Positions 1 through 13,555 are shown, counted from the first letter of the stretch. The stretch: 64,000 nt of DNA from Baylisascaris procyonis (GCA_037389465.1 JAZARR010000074.1:4464501-4528500), one strand, 5' to 3'. The notes: a model not told the origin generated them from the letters alone. Numbers and translations are program-made.

Positions 1-174
1 TTCAAATTACAGATATGAAACACCTTGTCAAAGCAAGTGGTAAATAGACAAGCGTAAAACTCTGGCAATAACCCCCATAAAAATGAGAGTGGAACGCCGG
101 GAATCACTTCAAGATGGTAGCTCGCTTTTCTTCCATTCTTACTCACTCACGAGACTCGTATCCACGATACTTAC

Positions 175-621
175 CACCTCCACATAATGAGGGAAGATAT
201 CAAAAATTTCTTCAAGGACTATAACCTTTCAAAAAAAATTCAGAACAAATTACAGACAATGCTTGACTATGTGCCCTCAAAAATTTGGTGACGGAAATTT
301 TTAGTGAGAATCAAAACCTGCTAGGATGTACTTCACGAAGCACCGAGTGGCATCGATGTCTCAACTTTATCCATAAGTTCTTCCATCTTCTACCTCAACG
401 AGGCCTTCTGTCAAAACCAATAAGGAGCATATATCAAATAGAATGAAACCTTCGGTGATGATAATCGAAACTCGATGGTAATAAGAACAGCAAATGCTAA
501 CCTCTGACTGCAGAGAATACAGAAGGTGCCGATCCGTCAAAAAACATAAATAGTTCGGCGATCACCTCATCCATTGCTCGTCGACGTAAGCCGCACCGGA
601 CCAGAAGCACTCGACACATGA
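175..621 (-). CDS. Partial gene, two minus-strand exons, unrecognised
   Basis: Two exons on the minus strand fit together by splice sites and phase. The first spans 621-502: acceptor tttttccag, donor gttagc, 120 nt carrying two bases of a split codon, 39 codons and one base. The second spans 218-175: acceptor ggttatag, donor gtaagt, 44 nt. The joined frame stays open across the junction and reads as an acidic/hydrophobic helical segment (MDEVIAELFMFF, then LEEIFDIFPHYVEV). A possible upstream exon lies at 1300-1259 (acceptor cttccag, 14 codons, MYLRDLLRESSPYL), but its phase does not connect directly to 621, so another small exon would be needed. The gene would run off the left edge of the window. 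I recognise no family. What is seen: ORF, splice borders and phase match. That this is a real gene is inference. Confidence 0.42.
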
Positions 622-3600
622 CTGGAAAAAATGAGCACGATTGGAGATATAGCCCTAATTTTGCACCATAAATCACTAAGCTGCAGACCATGACGCATAA
701 ATAAAAATTTCGTAGCTTGTAGTGTTTGAACGCGGAGGTTTTGTACCGTTGAAAAGCTATGCTAACATTAAACCAATAAGTTCTTCTCATAGAAAGAAAA
801 TCGAAGCTTTAAGGTTCAACTACCTTTTTCTATTTCTAACCAAATATAAGCTAAAAATACAGTTTCATTTCTTACAAAAGCAACAAAAGCTTGATTTCCT
901 AACTCCAACCAACACAAAATTTATTCCGATCAAAACAAAAATTTATAGCACTAGGTATTTCCGAACCTGAATGAAATACGTCAATTAAAATGCACAAAGG
1001 GGTCGTGCAAATGACTGAAAGAAGACTTGAGAGTTGTGAAACAACGATGATGCAAATAAGCGAAGAGAATAAGTTAAAATTAGTGCGAAAGAGAATTAAT
1101 TAAACATTCACAACGGGGAAAAGATCACGACTTAAAAAAAGAAGAAACACGGGCGCAGAAGAAATTTAAGAAAAGAGAAGGAAAATAATCTTACAGTTCA
1201 ACATATGCTTGCAGGAATTTTATAACGCTGATGGTGAGTGATGTTGGGTGTTGTGTACCAAATATGGCGAAGATTCGCGCAGTAAATCGCGAAGGTACAT
1301 CTGGAAGAGGTCATCTTCCAAATTCAAAGTGAATTAATCGCTTCCTCACCTAAGTAGTGTTTTTTCAGGTAAACACATACACTACTGATTTATCAGTTTT
1401 TGTGATTACAAAAAAGATAAGGACCCTGTTCGGATAGAACAGGATTAATCAACAACAGCTAGGCCCTTCCTCTACCTCCCCCCCAAAAGAAAGGAAATAA
1501 CCATGGTGCCTGATTAAACGAGCATTTTCTTCATATCTGGAAATAAAGCACTAATCGGTCTCTCCAACATAGCTTAGGACCCTCAATTCCCCACGATCGT
1601 CAGGGTCGAATAAAAAAGAAGCAGGGAGGATGCAATGACCATTTACTCTACAAAGGAAAGTTTTTCTTAACAGTTATCACCATCTGGCTTATAAATGCCT
1701 CCTATTCACCAAATTAATTTTTGGACTCCACTGATCATATATCAGAGAAGTGATGAAGAAAAGAGTTATCTTTGACAACGATCGCCAAAATATGAACGGA
1801 ATATATAATAATAATTAAGAGCTAACCATTTAAAAATGCGGTTCCCGCATTTTCAGCGCTTGATGATAGAGATCGCGTTATTCGTTCTTTTTCCACAATC
1901 CTGTCAGCACAGTTACTCGAAGTCGACGAACAATTTCACTGAAATAAAGTACCTTCTGAATTATGCATATTGAACTATGCGCGACACACTCCCAACATGT
2001 ACACCTCATCGAAGCAGGAACAAACCCTCACCGCCATTTCCCTCAAAGATCCTAAAAAAGGTTTGGCACAATGTAAAGGGAGTGACGAACGTGAAAATTC
2101 GCCCAATTCAACTGCATACGCACACTAAATCGCTCTTACCGGAGGACAACGGCATTCTTGCAATTCTTAGGTGAACATGAACCATTGGTGCATCCAGCAC
2201 CTCTCACATACCCTTCACCATCATGCCACCACTGAATCACAAAGGAGTCACCAAACGTGCAAAGCGAAGAAACCCCTCGAAACTCATTAAGTAATAGAAT
2301 GTAGGTTTTGCAGTATATCCGCCACAGCTTGCGCAACCATAGTGGCATGTAATGGAAGAGATAAATGAAGTACGCATTGTGATGCAAGAAAGATGAATAA
2401 TAAGAATGAAGCATGAAACGAGAACAGTCTGCAGTGGTGGTCTTTGGTATGTCAAACAGATCTGTACTGCACACATTCAGTTTTAATTTACTCTAGCTAA
2501 GCGTCGAATATCTCACTCTGATGACCGCGCGACCGATAAATTTGTGGCACAATAACATTTATGTTATGCGTGGGAACATTTTCGGCTTAAAATTGCAACA
2601 TTCCAATCATAAGTTAGCCTAGAAAAATCGCAATACGAACAACTATAAAGTCGAAGCTCCAGGGTGATTAACAACATGCTGATCCCTTCTACCTACTCAT
2701 CAGCACTGCGTGTTCAGATTACTTTGCATTTACGATTTATGCAACCACCTGCTGTGGGAACGACTCAGAGTGATTGTGAAAATCGTTCAATGGCCTCGTA
2801 ATGCAATAATTCAGAACCACATGCGGTTTAAAACCCCGCTCTTGCGCCTTATTTTCTTTTTTTCACACAGTGGAGTGATGAATCACATGTTAAAGTGTGC
2901 AGCTGTAAATCTTTATACCTCCTCAATATAGACTAATCCTTAGAAGAACACCTGTAGAGCACAGTACAACTTACTGGCCATCATTAAGGAGCTGGCATTG
3001 CCGCCCAATGACTCCTTTTCAACATCTCAACGGGGTCACTGACCCTCAGTAGAGTGATGGCACAGCCTTAATGACTCATGTTCAACAGCATAATGGAGTC
3101 ATTATAGGCAACCGTTGAAGAGTTGGCGTCACGCCGAACATCTCCCTTCAACGGTGAAATATCTCTACAGGTCACCGCTAAGGAGCTGGCATGTTCGCCC
3201 AATGACTCCTTTGCTGCGGCTTTGAGAATACCGTACGGGAGCTCAAGCGCATTAAGGCTCCAACAATTTATCAGATTGCCAAAAACTATCATATAGAATT
3301 CGCGTTGGCAAAGAAATAAACCAATTAAGAAGGTCTCCCATCACTGTTATAGGGTTTATAGAAATTTACAGCTGCAGCTCAATACAAATATCGAGCAACG
3401 TACACAGAGCAGAAAAAAAAAGAAAATAAGGCGCACATAATTCCCCACAACAATGGTTGACTGAACAATTGCGGATATTTTGCGCCATCCAATGCAAAGT
3501 AAAATGAATATTCTTATGCCTATTAGTTGAACAGTATTTCCATTATTCAGCAAGTTATAAACCAAACAGTAGGAGATTCAACTTTGTAACTCTTCGCACC

Positions 3601-4478
3601 GCGATTTTTCTAGCCTAATTTGCGACTGAAATGTTACAATTTCAAACCTGAAATATCCTGGCCCATAACATGAATGTTATTGCGCCACAAATTTATCGGG
3701 CACTGAGCTGCGTTAAAACAAATTTTCTTTTCAGAAAGCCTTTCCCTTTTTCATGCTCCAATCACAGCGACATTCTATATTCAATGAGATATTCAACAGC
3801 TCAACTACAGCAAAGTAAACCTAAAGAATCGTGTCGCAAATCTGTTCAACGCCACTAACAACCACATCCACTGCGGATTCCTTTTGATTCATGAATAATT
3901 CCTACTGCACACTTACAATCGCATCGCAATGCATACTTCATTATCTCAACGATTTCAGGCCATCCAAGTGGCGCAAAATGTGGCTGAATATATTACAAAA
4001 CGTGCATCTCTATTAATATGAGTGTCGAAAGGCTGCTCTTCTTTGCACAATTGATGCACCTCTGGGTTCCAACGGCGTCACAACAGGATCAGGCATACGT
4101 AAGAGACGACTGGATCCACAGCAATTCAAATTCACCTAGGTAAAGCAAGAGCGTCTATCCTCGGGAAAAGCGATTCGGCGGTGCCAAAATGTAGCTGAAT
4201 TCAGGCAATTTTCACATTCAGCCTTTCCATTTACTAATCTGCCAAGACCAACGATGCAATCTTACAGAAATCATTGAGTTTACCTGACTTACAATAACTA
4301 TCAATATCGGCATACGAATACGGCAGTCATTATCTTCCTTTTCGTAGCTGGTGAATTAGTGACAAATTCATTTCTAATTTCTACGAAATTCCATAAACAT
4401 TTTTAAACCGAAAAAAGTCATTTCCGCACAAAAAATTAGATGCGAAAATACCCACTGCAGCACCAAAGAAGCTTGCAA
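622..4478. other. Gene-poor stretch
   Basis: I find no exon with good splice borders on either strand, apart from the tentative 42-nt minus-strand exon at 1259-1300. Open frames here are short and low in coding character. The region at 2960-3240 repeats a loose motif around 'aatgactc'/'ggagctggcat' several times (for example near 2988, 3008, 3060, 3185 and 3203), suggesting an old degenerate tandem array. Confidence 0.5.
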
Positions 4479-4946
4479 TTATCGAGTACAAAAAAGAGAA
4501 ATCAAACGCCCACCTATCGTGTGAACTACCTTATCCACATGCCGACTTGTGTGATTAATATAAGATAAAGGCGCCTGATAAACTCTGTGAAGGCCGCAAG
4601 ATTGCAAATTTTTCAGGAAAACTTGGGATGACGACGGAAAGATGACCGGTTCTACTTTGATAGAGGAAATCCAGTTCACCACTTTCGTGAAATCCTTTGC
4701 TTCATAAAAAGGAATCGGGAGCATGAAACTGATTCGCGCCTCAAAGTTGCTAAGAAAAATTTTAAGTAACTTATCTTGCGCCACAGTTGATCTGTTCGTC
4801 TTCAACGCTGCTGACTGTTCGATTATGGCCACTGGTACCATTGATCCTAACTGGTCCAACGCCGCCCTAACTGTCTTCATTACTGACCACCGGTCACTGC
4901 TACGATCCACTCTTCTATAGTTCGATTCATCGATCGTCCACTGCAC
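4479..4946 (-). pseudogene. Gag-like ORF fragment of an LTR retroelement (tentative)
   Basis: This is an uninterrupted 155-codon minus-strand frame, one of the longest ORFs in the first 13 kb and without splice structure. It contains a KTVRAALDQLGS segment followed by a KLLKIFLSNFEARISF segment. A related string, LLTDLSNFEARNFF, is found in a second minus-strand ORF at 20064-20381, so the two are probably copies of one dispersed family. Upstream on the same strand (5191-5124) lie two 34-bp direct repeats containing 'cacacctcaa', a string also present in the LTR-like motif near 23635. I infer gag of a nematode LTR element from length, helical character and context only; there is no zinc knuckle or other diagnostic motif. 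It could instead be an unrelated single-exon gene. Confidence 0.3.
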
Positions 4947-5123
4947 CTCTCGTCAGTCACCATACTCGGATTCCTCTTCCCGAATTCCTTCTTCGAAAGT
5001 CTGGAGGCTAGTCCACATTTGTCGGCCAAAGCCATGCTCTTCCGTCCTCATATCACACCTTCACGACTGCGTGGACACGACCTTCCATGCTGTTCTTCAT
5101 GTTTCCGGTTAACCACGTGCCAT

Positions 5124-5191
5124 AGTGGATCAACGAAAGACAATGAACACACCTCAAAGTGGATCAACGAACGACAGTGAACACACCTCAA
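5124..5191. repeat. Two-copy 34-bp tandem repeat
   Basis: A unit beginning agtggatcaacgaa and ending cacacctcaa occurs twice head to tail, at 5124-5157 and 5158-5191, with two substitutions between copies. It lies just upstream, on the minus strand, of the gag-like ORF at 4479-4946. Confidence 0.85.
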
Positions 5192-6379
5192 ACTTCCCGC
5201 TAGCTCCATTGAAAGACGAAGGTGCAGCAGTGGAAGCACTCTACAGTCTTTAGGTCATCCTGGTCTTAAGGTCTACGTCGCTGTTTGCCTTCATCCTTGC
5301 TTATCTTCTATCTTCTTTCATTCTTTGTCAAATCAAGGACACGAAAGTATAGAAATACAAAACAATGAGTCAATTGAACACAATCTGAGCGAAGATCAAT
5401 GATTAGCATACGCTAATCTCACAAACCACACTCCGTTCATTCCAATAACGCAAACGGTACAAAAAAATAGAAGCAATAAAACAAAAATACACAAAAATAA
5501 ACAACATTCTCCTCTGGAGAATCAGAGAAAACTTCCTCGATAGGAAAGGTAAAGAAAACAACAATTACGCGATTCATTTCCACCTATCACTCCCTCTCCC
5601 CCACTTCCAGCAGGTTAGTAGTGAAGCGTTCAAAAAAAGATATCAAAAAGCGCTTCGACTCATCAGACCGACCGGTTATACAAGCTCACAAAAAAAGAAT
5701 TCGACTTGGTTTGCTTCTAGGCTATACATAAAGTAGCTTTCCTTCACGCCAATTAATCATCACTATTACATGAGAAAAACTAACGCAACAGACGTTCAAC
5801 TGGAAAGCGGTAAACTTTGAAGGCTCGTCTCTATGGCGTAAACTATACCGACCAAATTTTACCGGATAACTCTTGTGGACGCAAATTGAAACTAGCGAAC
5901 AGAAGGGCAGACATAGACACAGACGCAGATAAAGACAAAGACATATACGTATGCATACACAGACATAACGTGGTCATATTGCACTTTCGTGCAAACTTGC
6001 AAAAAGCGCATAAAAAGCTTCAAATTTGTTCTTTGATCAAATCACCTCATCTTTCCATTCAACGAGACTGCTTTATCACTACACCATTCCAAAATTACGT
6101 TGGTCAATCAAGATGACCATAATATACTTTCAAAAAGTTCTTTAATACTGATGACTGAAGGAAATAACGAAAAAATAATTAAAACCCTCTCCTTCCCTTC
6201 TGCATAAACTTCGCATTCCCACATTGCAAACTAAAATCTACCATCAATGAAGCGAAACTTTACAGTTCTTTCCTTTCTAATCCCCATCTGAGAATGCAAT
6301 ACAAACAAGAAATTGACGAAAGTTTTACCTAATACAACTTAAATCTTTCACCTGTGAAGATGCAAATATTTAAATAAAA

Positions 6380-7090
6380 TAAACGCATGTGACCGCCGAG
6401 ACACTCGAAACGGCATCGACTATGCCAGAAGCGACCGTACTACTCTTCTTGTTTGCGAAGCATTTAATCGATAATCGCGGGTTTGTTCTCAAATTGTAGA
6501 TCATAAAACACCACGCAACTGATGATTCCATTGTGCGTGATAAAACGAAAAAAAAAAGAGCGTTCGTCGAAATAGAGACCGTAACTGTGATACATAGAAA
6601 AAATATCTGCTAATAACTTACAATCTTTTACGTTTATTATCCACATGAAATTACAGAAGGTCATAGAAGTAATTTTGATTCATAATATTTTCAGTTAATG
6701 CTTTCGGCCATCCACTGATGATCGTTTACTTGCCAAAAGAAAATCCAATTGAAAACAGACTCATAATGAATATAAAAATTTTTCTTTGAATTTAACGCAC
6801 TCAATAAATCACCCACCGAGGTAGCTGCCCATCGAAAATCACGGTTGGATAACCTTTGCACTAACAAATATTTTTCTTATGTATCACAAGTATAGCCCCG
6901 ATTTCAAAGAACGCTTTTTTTCGATTTATCACGCGCAGTGGAATCATCATTTGCGTGGTGTTTCATGATTTACAATCTGAGAATAAACTCGCGATTATCG
7001 ATTAAATGCTTCATAAATAAGACGAGTAGTATGGCTGCTTCTAGCATGTTCAATGCGTTTCGAGTGTCTCGGCGGTCCGATGCGTTTAAG
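6380..7090. mobile_element. Foldback/MITE-like element with ~200-bp inverted arms
   Basis: The left arm (about 6380-6600) and right arm (about 6885-7090) are reverse complements with modest divergence. Both outer ends carry gaccgccgagacactcgaaa in the appropriate orientation, followed inward by matching blocks around 'cttctagcatg', 'gcatttaatcgataatcgcg', 'ttgtagatcat', 'cgtgataaa' and 'tgtgatacata'. The core of about 290 bp (6600-6885) has no coding frame. The flanks 'aaacgcat' (left) and 'atgcgttt' (right) are themselves complementary, so the true ends may lie a few bases further out. No transposase is present, so the element would be non-autonomous. The superfamily cannot be assigned without a clear target-site duplication. 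Confidence 0.8.
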
Positions 7091-10000
7091 TCAACGAATT
7101 TTCACTAATTTCACTTAGCGAGCACTTACTGTTGTTTCTAAGCCTCCAACCTAAGTGCTTCTCCGCCTTCAGACAACCCCTTGAAAATTTCTTCAGTCTC
7201 AGCCACAACCTCGTTTCCTCTAGACGTGACAATTCCAGTTAAATTGAGCTCTCATAAAAAACATCGATTTTCAGAAACTTTTTCTGTCCCTCACCAGAGA
7301 TATGTCGGGATCAAAGTAACTGAATTTGGCCTCATGTATTTTAAAAAAAATTTCATGAAAGGCACCGAACTCTTTGCAAAGTTGCACTCGATTCACCATC
7401 GCTAGCTGTAAAGTGAACTTCTCAAAGAAAACAAAATAACTCTTCATGAAATAGTCTCTCACTCCATCTCAACAAGGATCTCCGCACATTTTTGGCAATA
7501 TCAGCCCAAAGTAAAAGCACTTACACTTCAGTCATAATTCCAGAAGCAAACTTCATAAAAGAGAGCACAGAGTTGGCAGCTGATGCAACCTTTTCGAAGT
7601 ACGCACTTCATGTTCACATGCGTTCCGTCCACGGGAATGTAGGATCGTATATGTCACCGAAAAATTCATGAGCAACCCATTCAACTGGCCGCGTAGGAGA
7701 CGAGATTCTTCATCGATTGATCGTTCTTGTCTTGTACCACAAGACTTTTTAGCTTACTTTTGTTTATTGGCAAACAATAAATAATAATACAGCATAATGC
7801 AGAGGTACATCGAATGAGGAGTGAGAGGGACGGAGGAGAAGAGGATGGGGGTAGGAGAAGGAATGAAAGACTCTCCACAATGGAGCTTTGAATGCAACCA
7901 AAACCCAAATTGTAACTGCACCACATTTGTGCACTCAGTGAAGTGGGTAACACAAAGATCACACATACATTCCAATGGTGATCATCAGCAGTACCCAACC
8001 CCTTCTGGTTTTATTCAAATGATACGTCTGATCCCTCTCACGTGCGCACTCAGCAATCGTAAAGAAAAAGATAAACAAAACGATTGAACACTGGAATGCA
8101 GGGACAAATGAAACACCATATTCACCATTCGGCAACGAGGAGCTTTTTGAAGAGTTCAGATATAAACTGATAGTATGATGCTGCTTTCTCCTAGCAGCGT
8201 GAGGAAAAGCGATGCAAGAAATCAATCTCGTCCATCCGTTTTATTAGATGGGCGATGTGTCTTATATGCAGTGCTCCTCGTTGCGGAAAATTTGTGAAGA
8301 AATGCATAACACAATAAACGTGGAATACATGAAACAGAGGGAACCAAAAAGAAACGAACGTAAAGCAGAACCAAAGAGTAATAAACGCATAGAAAAAGAC
8401 AACAATTATAAATGGTGAGCAAAATGGCATCAAATATATAATGAACGATTCAAAACTCATAGCGTAAGAAGATTAGGTGCAAGCCTTCGGTAGTATATAC
8501 ATATCTAGGTACCAGTAGGGCTCAATGACCATAGTACTAAATAACATTGTTCAACGACAAACCTCACTTAATAGGATCTCAATTGGAGCCGAACCATGAT
8601 TGCCGATCAATCAACGAAATAATAATGAGTTCAAAAGATCACCGAAGACCACACGAATGCGAACCACTGTTATCAAATGAAAACCGATCAAGAACGATAT
8701 GAGACAAACTTCTGTTAGATGTGCTTTTTGCCATCCGCAAACGGAGCCAGGAAAAGCCGTCAAACGATTCTCATCAACTAGCCGATAAACGGGAAAGATG
8801 GCAGAGGCACACAGTCGCCATTCATAGAGTAAATACAAGCACATAACCACATAGCCAATAGCCGTCTATCAACGATCATTCAATCTGAATGGAGGATTGC
8901 AAATCTCATGCCGCGCATTACCATCAGCCGAACAGGCATGCTTCGGAATTGGACCACTTTCCTCATGTTCCCCTTACGGAAAGGCTACGCGGAAGATCTT
9001 CTTTGCAGAGAAACTATGAAGTGACAAAGATAAATCAAAAATTTCCACGTTAAGCATTCAGATATTCTCGCGCTCATCTGCCATTATATTGTTTCAAAGG
9101 ATGATGCAGCCACATGCTCTCGTGTAAACGTCCAAAATGTCCGATCATTAATAATTATTCCTTCGTGGACTACCGATACAAGACTTTGAAATAAAGCAAA
9201 TATTTTGGAATTTCGCAACAGCAAATCTCACCAACACAACCGTGCAGACCATAGGATAGAACTAGTCAAATGCCGCCTAACGAAAGGATCCAAAGTGAAC
9301 TCGATGGTCCACGATTTAATACACCTGGTCTGCGCTAACAATTGATCACCAAACGGATATCTCAAATCTTACTGCAGTTCATTGCAGTTTTTCGAATGTA
9401 AAGGGGCAAATTTGGGCATGCTGATTGCGCATTCACCATCGAGTCCGATGATGCTGCGTGCTCTTTCGCAACGTCGACAATACTGTGCTGACCTACGCAA
9501 ATATTTGATGCTGCACGGAATTCAAAAAATAGCAGCAAAAAGAAAAAAAACGCTGCAGTCCGCTGCCATTTTCGTTTTAAAACCTACTACACCTAAGTGG
9601 CAGGTTAGCTTATCTTCTATGATTGTAATTAGGCAAAAAAAGATGCATTAGCCATTAAACGAGTTCCCATCATCATCATGTCTTGATGACAAATTTATCC
9701 ATTCCCTATTAATGAACTCCATCAACGAATAAAATCGATACGAGTTATATTGAGTAGCATATAGGTTCATTTTTATGAACAGAACACTCAGTAATCTAGT
9801 TTGAAATGCCCTAAGTGCTTTTTTTTGCCCTTATATGCATAAGGATGTGCAAGATTGTCGTTGCACATCTCAGGCAATATGCAGATTTTTCAATATTTAA
9901 GATGCGACATGATCCGGTCGCAATACTGTTTAAAATTTTCACAATGTAACTAATCTAATCAACTGTCGCTAATCAGCAACCACCTTACCACCTTCACCAA

Positions 10001-12730
10001 TTTCTTGCAGTGGCTATGACTACTTACTAAGTGGCACCTTTTCCACTACTGTTTAGAAATCACCCACTAACGTAGAGAACTTCCTCACTTCCGCAGCCAC
10101 CTCATGTAAAGGTTTCGCGTTGTTGAAATGATAAAAAAACCTCAGAAGTATACGGAACCGTTGATGAGGCCGAATTCCTTCAGATTCTTGCACCATTTTC
10201 GAACATCACATGCCAACGGTCTCCACTCGCTTATCACTCACTTCCACTCAAAAGCATCGATGATGCGGCGTTAACACTGGATTTGTCTGCTGAATCAGAG
10301 AATTAGAACGAAATCTAAAGAAACGAGCAAAAAATGTTGGAAGTGAGAAAAAACAAACGAGCGCATTTGAATGAAAAAAAAAACAATACAACAAATAAAT
10401 AACACATGGGATATGGGGGTGGGTGGAACCTGAAATAAGATTAGAATTGCATTTTGAAAACAAGCTATTGCTTGAAACATGCACATGTTTTAAAACGAAT
10501 CATAAACTATATAGAAAAGAATTAAACTCATTATTCCCAAACCTGCATCCCGTTCGGTTCTCGGAAATAGCTGACCATGAAATCCCCGCCTCGTTGTCGG
10601 ATGGGAGCCTAAAACTAATACAGCTAGTAAAATATAGGAGCAAAAGAAACGAAATGCGAACGTAAAAAAATGCATATCGATATAAGCTTGTGATTTGAAG
10701 TTGACAGAATCGGTGAAGTGTGGGCTTCACGTGTGCACAAATAAATAGCCTAGTACAATATTCTCTGAGAAAAAGCTGAAACCTAAAAAAATTTTTTCCA
10801 AGGCTGTTTTTCCATGATGTAACTCAAACACTACGCTAATCCGACTGAAATTAATGAAAAGAAGTGATGAAAAGTTTTTAGCAAAGGGAGGCGATTCACA
10901 CACAAAAAAAATGACATAAACAATTTGTCACCATAAAAATTAGTTTTTTAATGTAACTTCTGAACTCATTTGGCACATGAACAAAGAGGGATATATCGGC
11001 ATCGGTCGGGGTTCAATCCTGGGTTCACAATTCCCCAAAACAGAAATTACAAGGAGAAGAGTGAACTAAAGAATAAGGGTGCAAATGAAAACATCCGAAT
11101 AGATAGAGTAGGTTTGTAATCACAGCAGATCTCACAGAGATTGCGTCAGAACTAAAGATAAATATTTTTCTATGTGATCAACGGTATGAAGCACATTGTC
11201 CGTCACTGTTACAAATGTCTCGAGGCAATGGCACCATTCAACATCTGTAGTGAAAGGGATGCGAGCCCAACTGACGTCAACATTGATCTCCGTTAATCTT
11301 CACTGCGTGCCCCCTTACCAAGTCAACAATGCGTTATACTGGTAGCGTTCTGTTAATTTTCACCTGATTACTAGTGACAAGCATTCTAAGACGATTTGGA
11401 CACATCTCAAGGACTTCAGCAAATCCGGAGTATATGTATAGCCTATATGCAAATAGGTTATGGACTCGATAAGAAAGCTAATGGTTGAGAGGGCAATGAA
11501 TTCATTTGTTCATAGCTGGTATCAAATTGAAAGCATATCGACGAAATGCTTCCAGTAACATCTGCTGTCATATATAATCCAATACAATTTCTTTCAGTAA
11601 ACGAACCCCACTAACCTTCAGGGAAAAATTACTCACTACCTCATAAATCACATTCATTTTCTATGAAAAACGTCCAAAAAGTTATATGCAGGTACACAGA
11701 TACTGCACATTATTTGTATTCGCTGTTTTTCATGTATGCTGTTTGCAGAAATTTTACGCACCATTCCTAGAAAGAAAAAGCTCAAGAAAAAAGACACCCT
11801 CCCCTTCTCTGAAACTCACTCTTTCAATGAAATAGCCCTCGAAAGTGGTGAAAGATATGTAGGATCAGCAACATTCCTTCGAAAAAATACGGAATAAATA
11901 CATAACTAATATCACCTAATATCATATCTGATATTGAATAAATTAGTAAAACTAATTAATCTAACATTATAATCAAAAAGCAAAGCAAAAAAAAAAATGC
12001 ACATTCCATCCCATTGTGCTGTTCTTTGCGAAATATTGAAACGAACGCAAGCGATACTTCCTTGTCAAGTAGAACGATCGATAATTTTTTAATCTTATGT
12101 AAATTGCTGCGTGCGATCTACCTAGATCTTGATGCGACGTTGATCTAGTGCATGTACGCAATCGCTACATTACCGCGATCGCTACTGCAAGATGATTAAC
12201 ATGCGTCACGGTCGGCTTATAATTTATTGATTTGTTGAATGCAACTTTACAAATGTCTACGCTTTTATTTATTCGTTTTTGATGTCACGATCCACGTTTA
12301 TCCTTAAAATATCTCATCTTTATGCTTGCTAAATATAAGTTTCATATTCGAAATCGCTTATAAAACATAATCGTATAAGGATATTTGTAACATAATCGCT
12401 TATGCTTATGTAACATAATCGCTTATAAAAATTCGATTGGAATGCATTCACTTGACGCTGATGTGACTTTGTAGTGGCAATGATGCTGTTCCTTCACCCT
12501 AAACAGTCATACACTTGTAAAGTTTCATCTATTCTCGAACATCACTCTACCTAACATTATGCGTATATCGTACCTATCTTGATTTGATAGTTTCGGTAGA
12601 AGGCGAAATAATTTAAAAACAAGTATCGGTAATAGGCGGCACCATATCTATATTGTCAACGAGATAGCGACCGATAAGTCACTTTCGAAACCGAAAATAT
12701 TGAGTGCATTGAGTTCATTGCCATCTACGT
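7091..12730. other. Gene-poor stretch
   Basis: I see no supported exon. Overlapping frames on both strands at 7.7-8.5 kb and 10.2-10.7 kb look like chance openings in skewed sequence and have neither splice borders nor recognisable motifs. Around 12350-12430 a short unit close to 'acataatcgcttat' recurs three times. The 89-codon frame at 9382-9651 is basic at its C terminus but has no motif. Confidence 0.5.
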
Positions 12731-13555
12731 GTATATATGTAGGAGGCTTCTCTACTGCTTAACTATAAACGGCTATTTAACTGAGTATCGAGTTGCGTCA
12801 TATTTGTACGTCTGCATTTGTGGAGGAGTGCACTGCAGAAGTGAATGCATCGAGGCGGACTTGCATGTTGTATAAATTGTGCCTAGGATGTGCGCATTGC
12901 CGCATTCAACTGAATTCAATGGCTGTGCATACTACAAATTACTAATCTTGTACGCAGTCGGACGTAGTATATATGCAGGAGACTGTACTGCTTAGCTATA
13001 AACGGTTATTTAATTGAGTATCGAGTTGCGTCATATTTGTACGTCTGCATTTGTGGAGGAGTGCACTGCAGAAGTGAATGCATCGAGGCGGACTTGCATG
13101 TTGTATGGAAATTGTGTTTTTGGAAAATGTGCCTAAAGGATGTGCGCATTGCCGCATTCAACTGAATTCAATGGCAAATGAAATGCATACTACAAATTAC
13201 TAATCTTGTATTGGAGATATAATTTCGCAGTGGAAAGATGCGGTCGTGTGCACGCAAAAATAGTATATATGCAGGAGACTTCTCTACTGCTTAGCTATAA
13301 ACGGTTATTTAATTGAGTATCGAGTTGCGTCATATTTGTACGTCTGCATTTGTGGAGGAGTGCACTGCAGAAGTGAATGCATCGAGGCGGACTTGCATGT
13401 TGTATGGAAATTGTGTTTTTGGAAAATGTGCCTAAACGATGTGCGCATTGCCGCATTCAACTGAATTCAATGGCAAATGAAATGCATACTACAAATTATT
13501 AATCTTGTACTGGAGATATAATTTCGCAGTGGAAAGATGTGGTCGTGTACGCGCA
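12731..13555. repeat. Three tandem copies of a 236-296 bp unit
   Basis: Copies begin with gtatatatg at 12731, 12967 and 13263. Each holds the same ordered blocks: ctataaacgg, gagtatcgagttgcgtcata, tgtggaggagtgcactgcag, gcatcgaggcggacttgcat and gccgcattcaactgaattca. Copies 2 and 3 are nearly identical, about 296 bp, and contain two segments missing from copy 1 (a 'gaaattgtgtttttgg' block and an 'ggagatataatttcgcag' block). The array ends about 150 bp before the start codon of the gene at 13712, so it forms that gene's upstream region. Each unit contains a TATA-like tatatatg. Confidence 0.93.

Noticed and set aside
7681..8460. Cluster of overlapping ORFs on both strands
   Set aside because: Frames overlap heavily in opposite orientations, with skewed composition and no motifs or splice signals.
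11005..11035. tRNA B-box-like string (ggggttcaatcctggg)
   Set aside because: The flanks do not form a T-stem, and no A box, anticodon arm or acceptor stem pairs around it.
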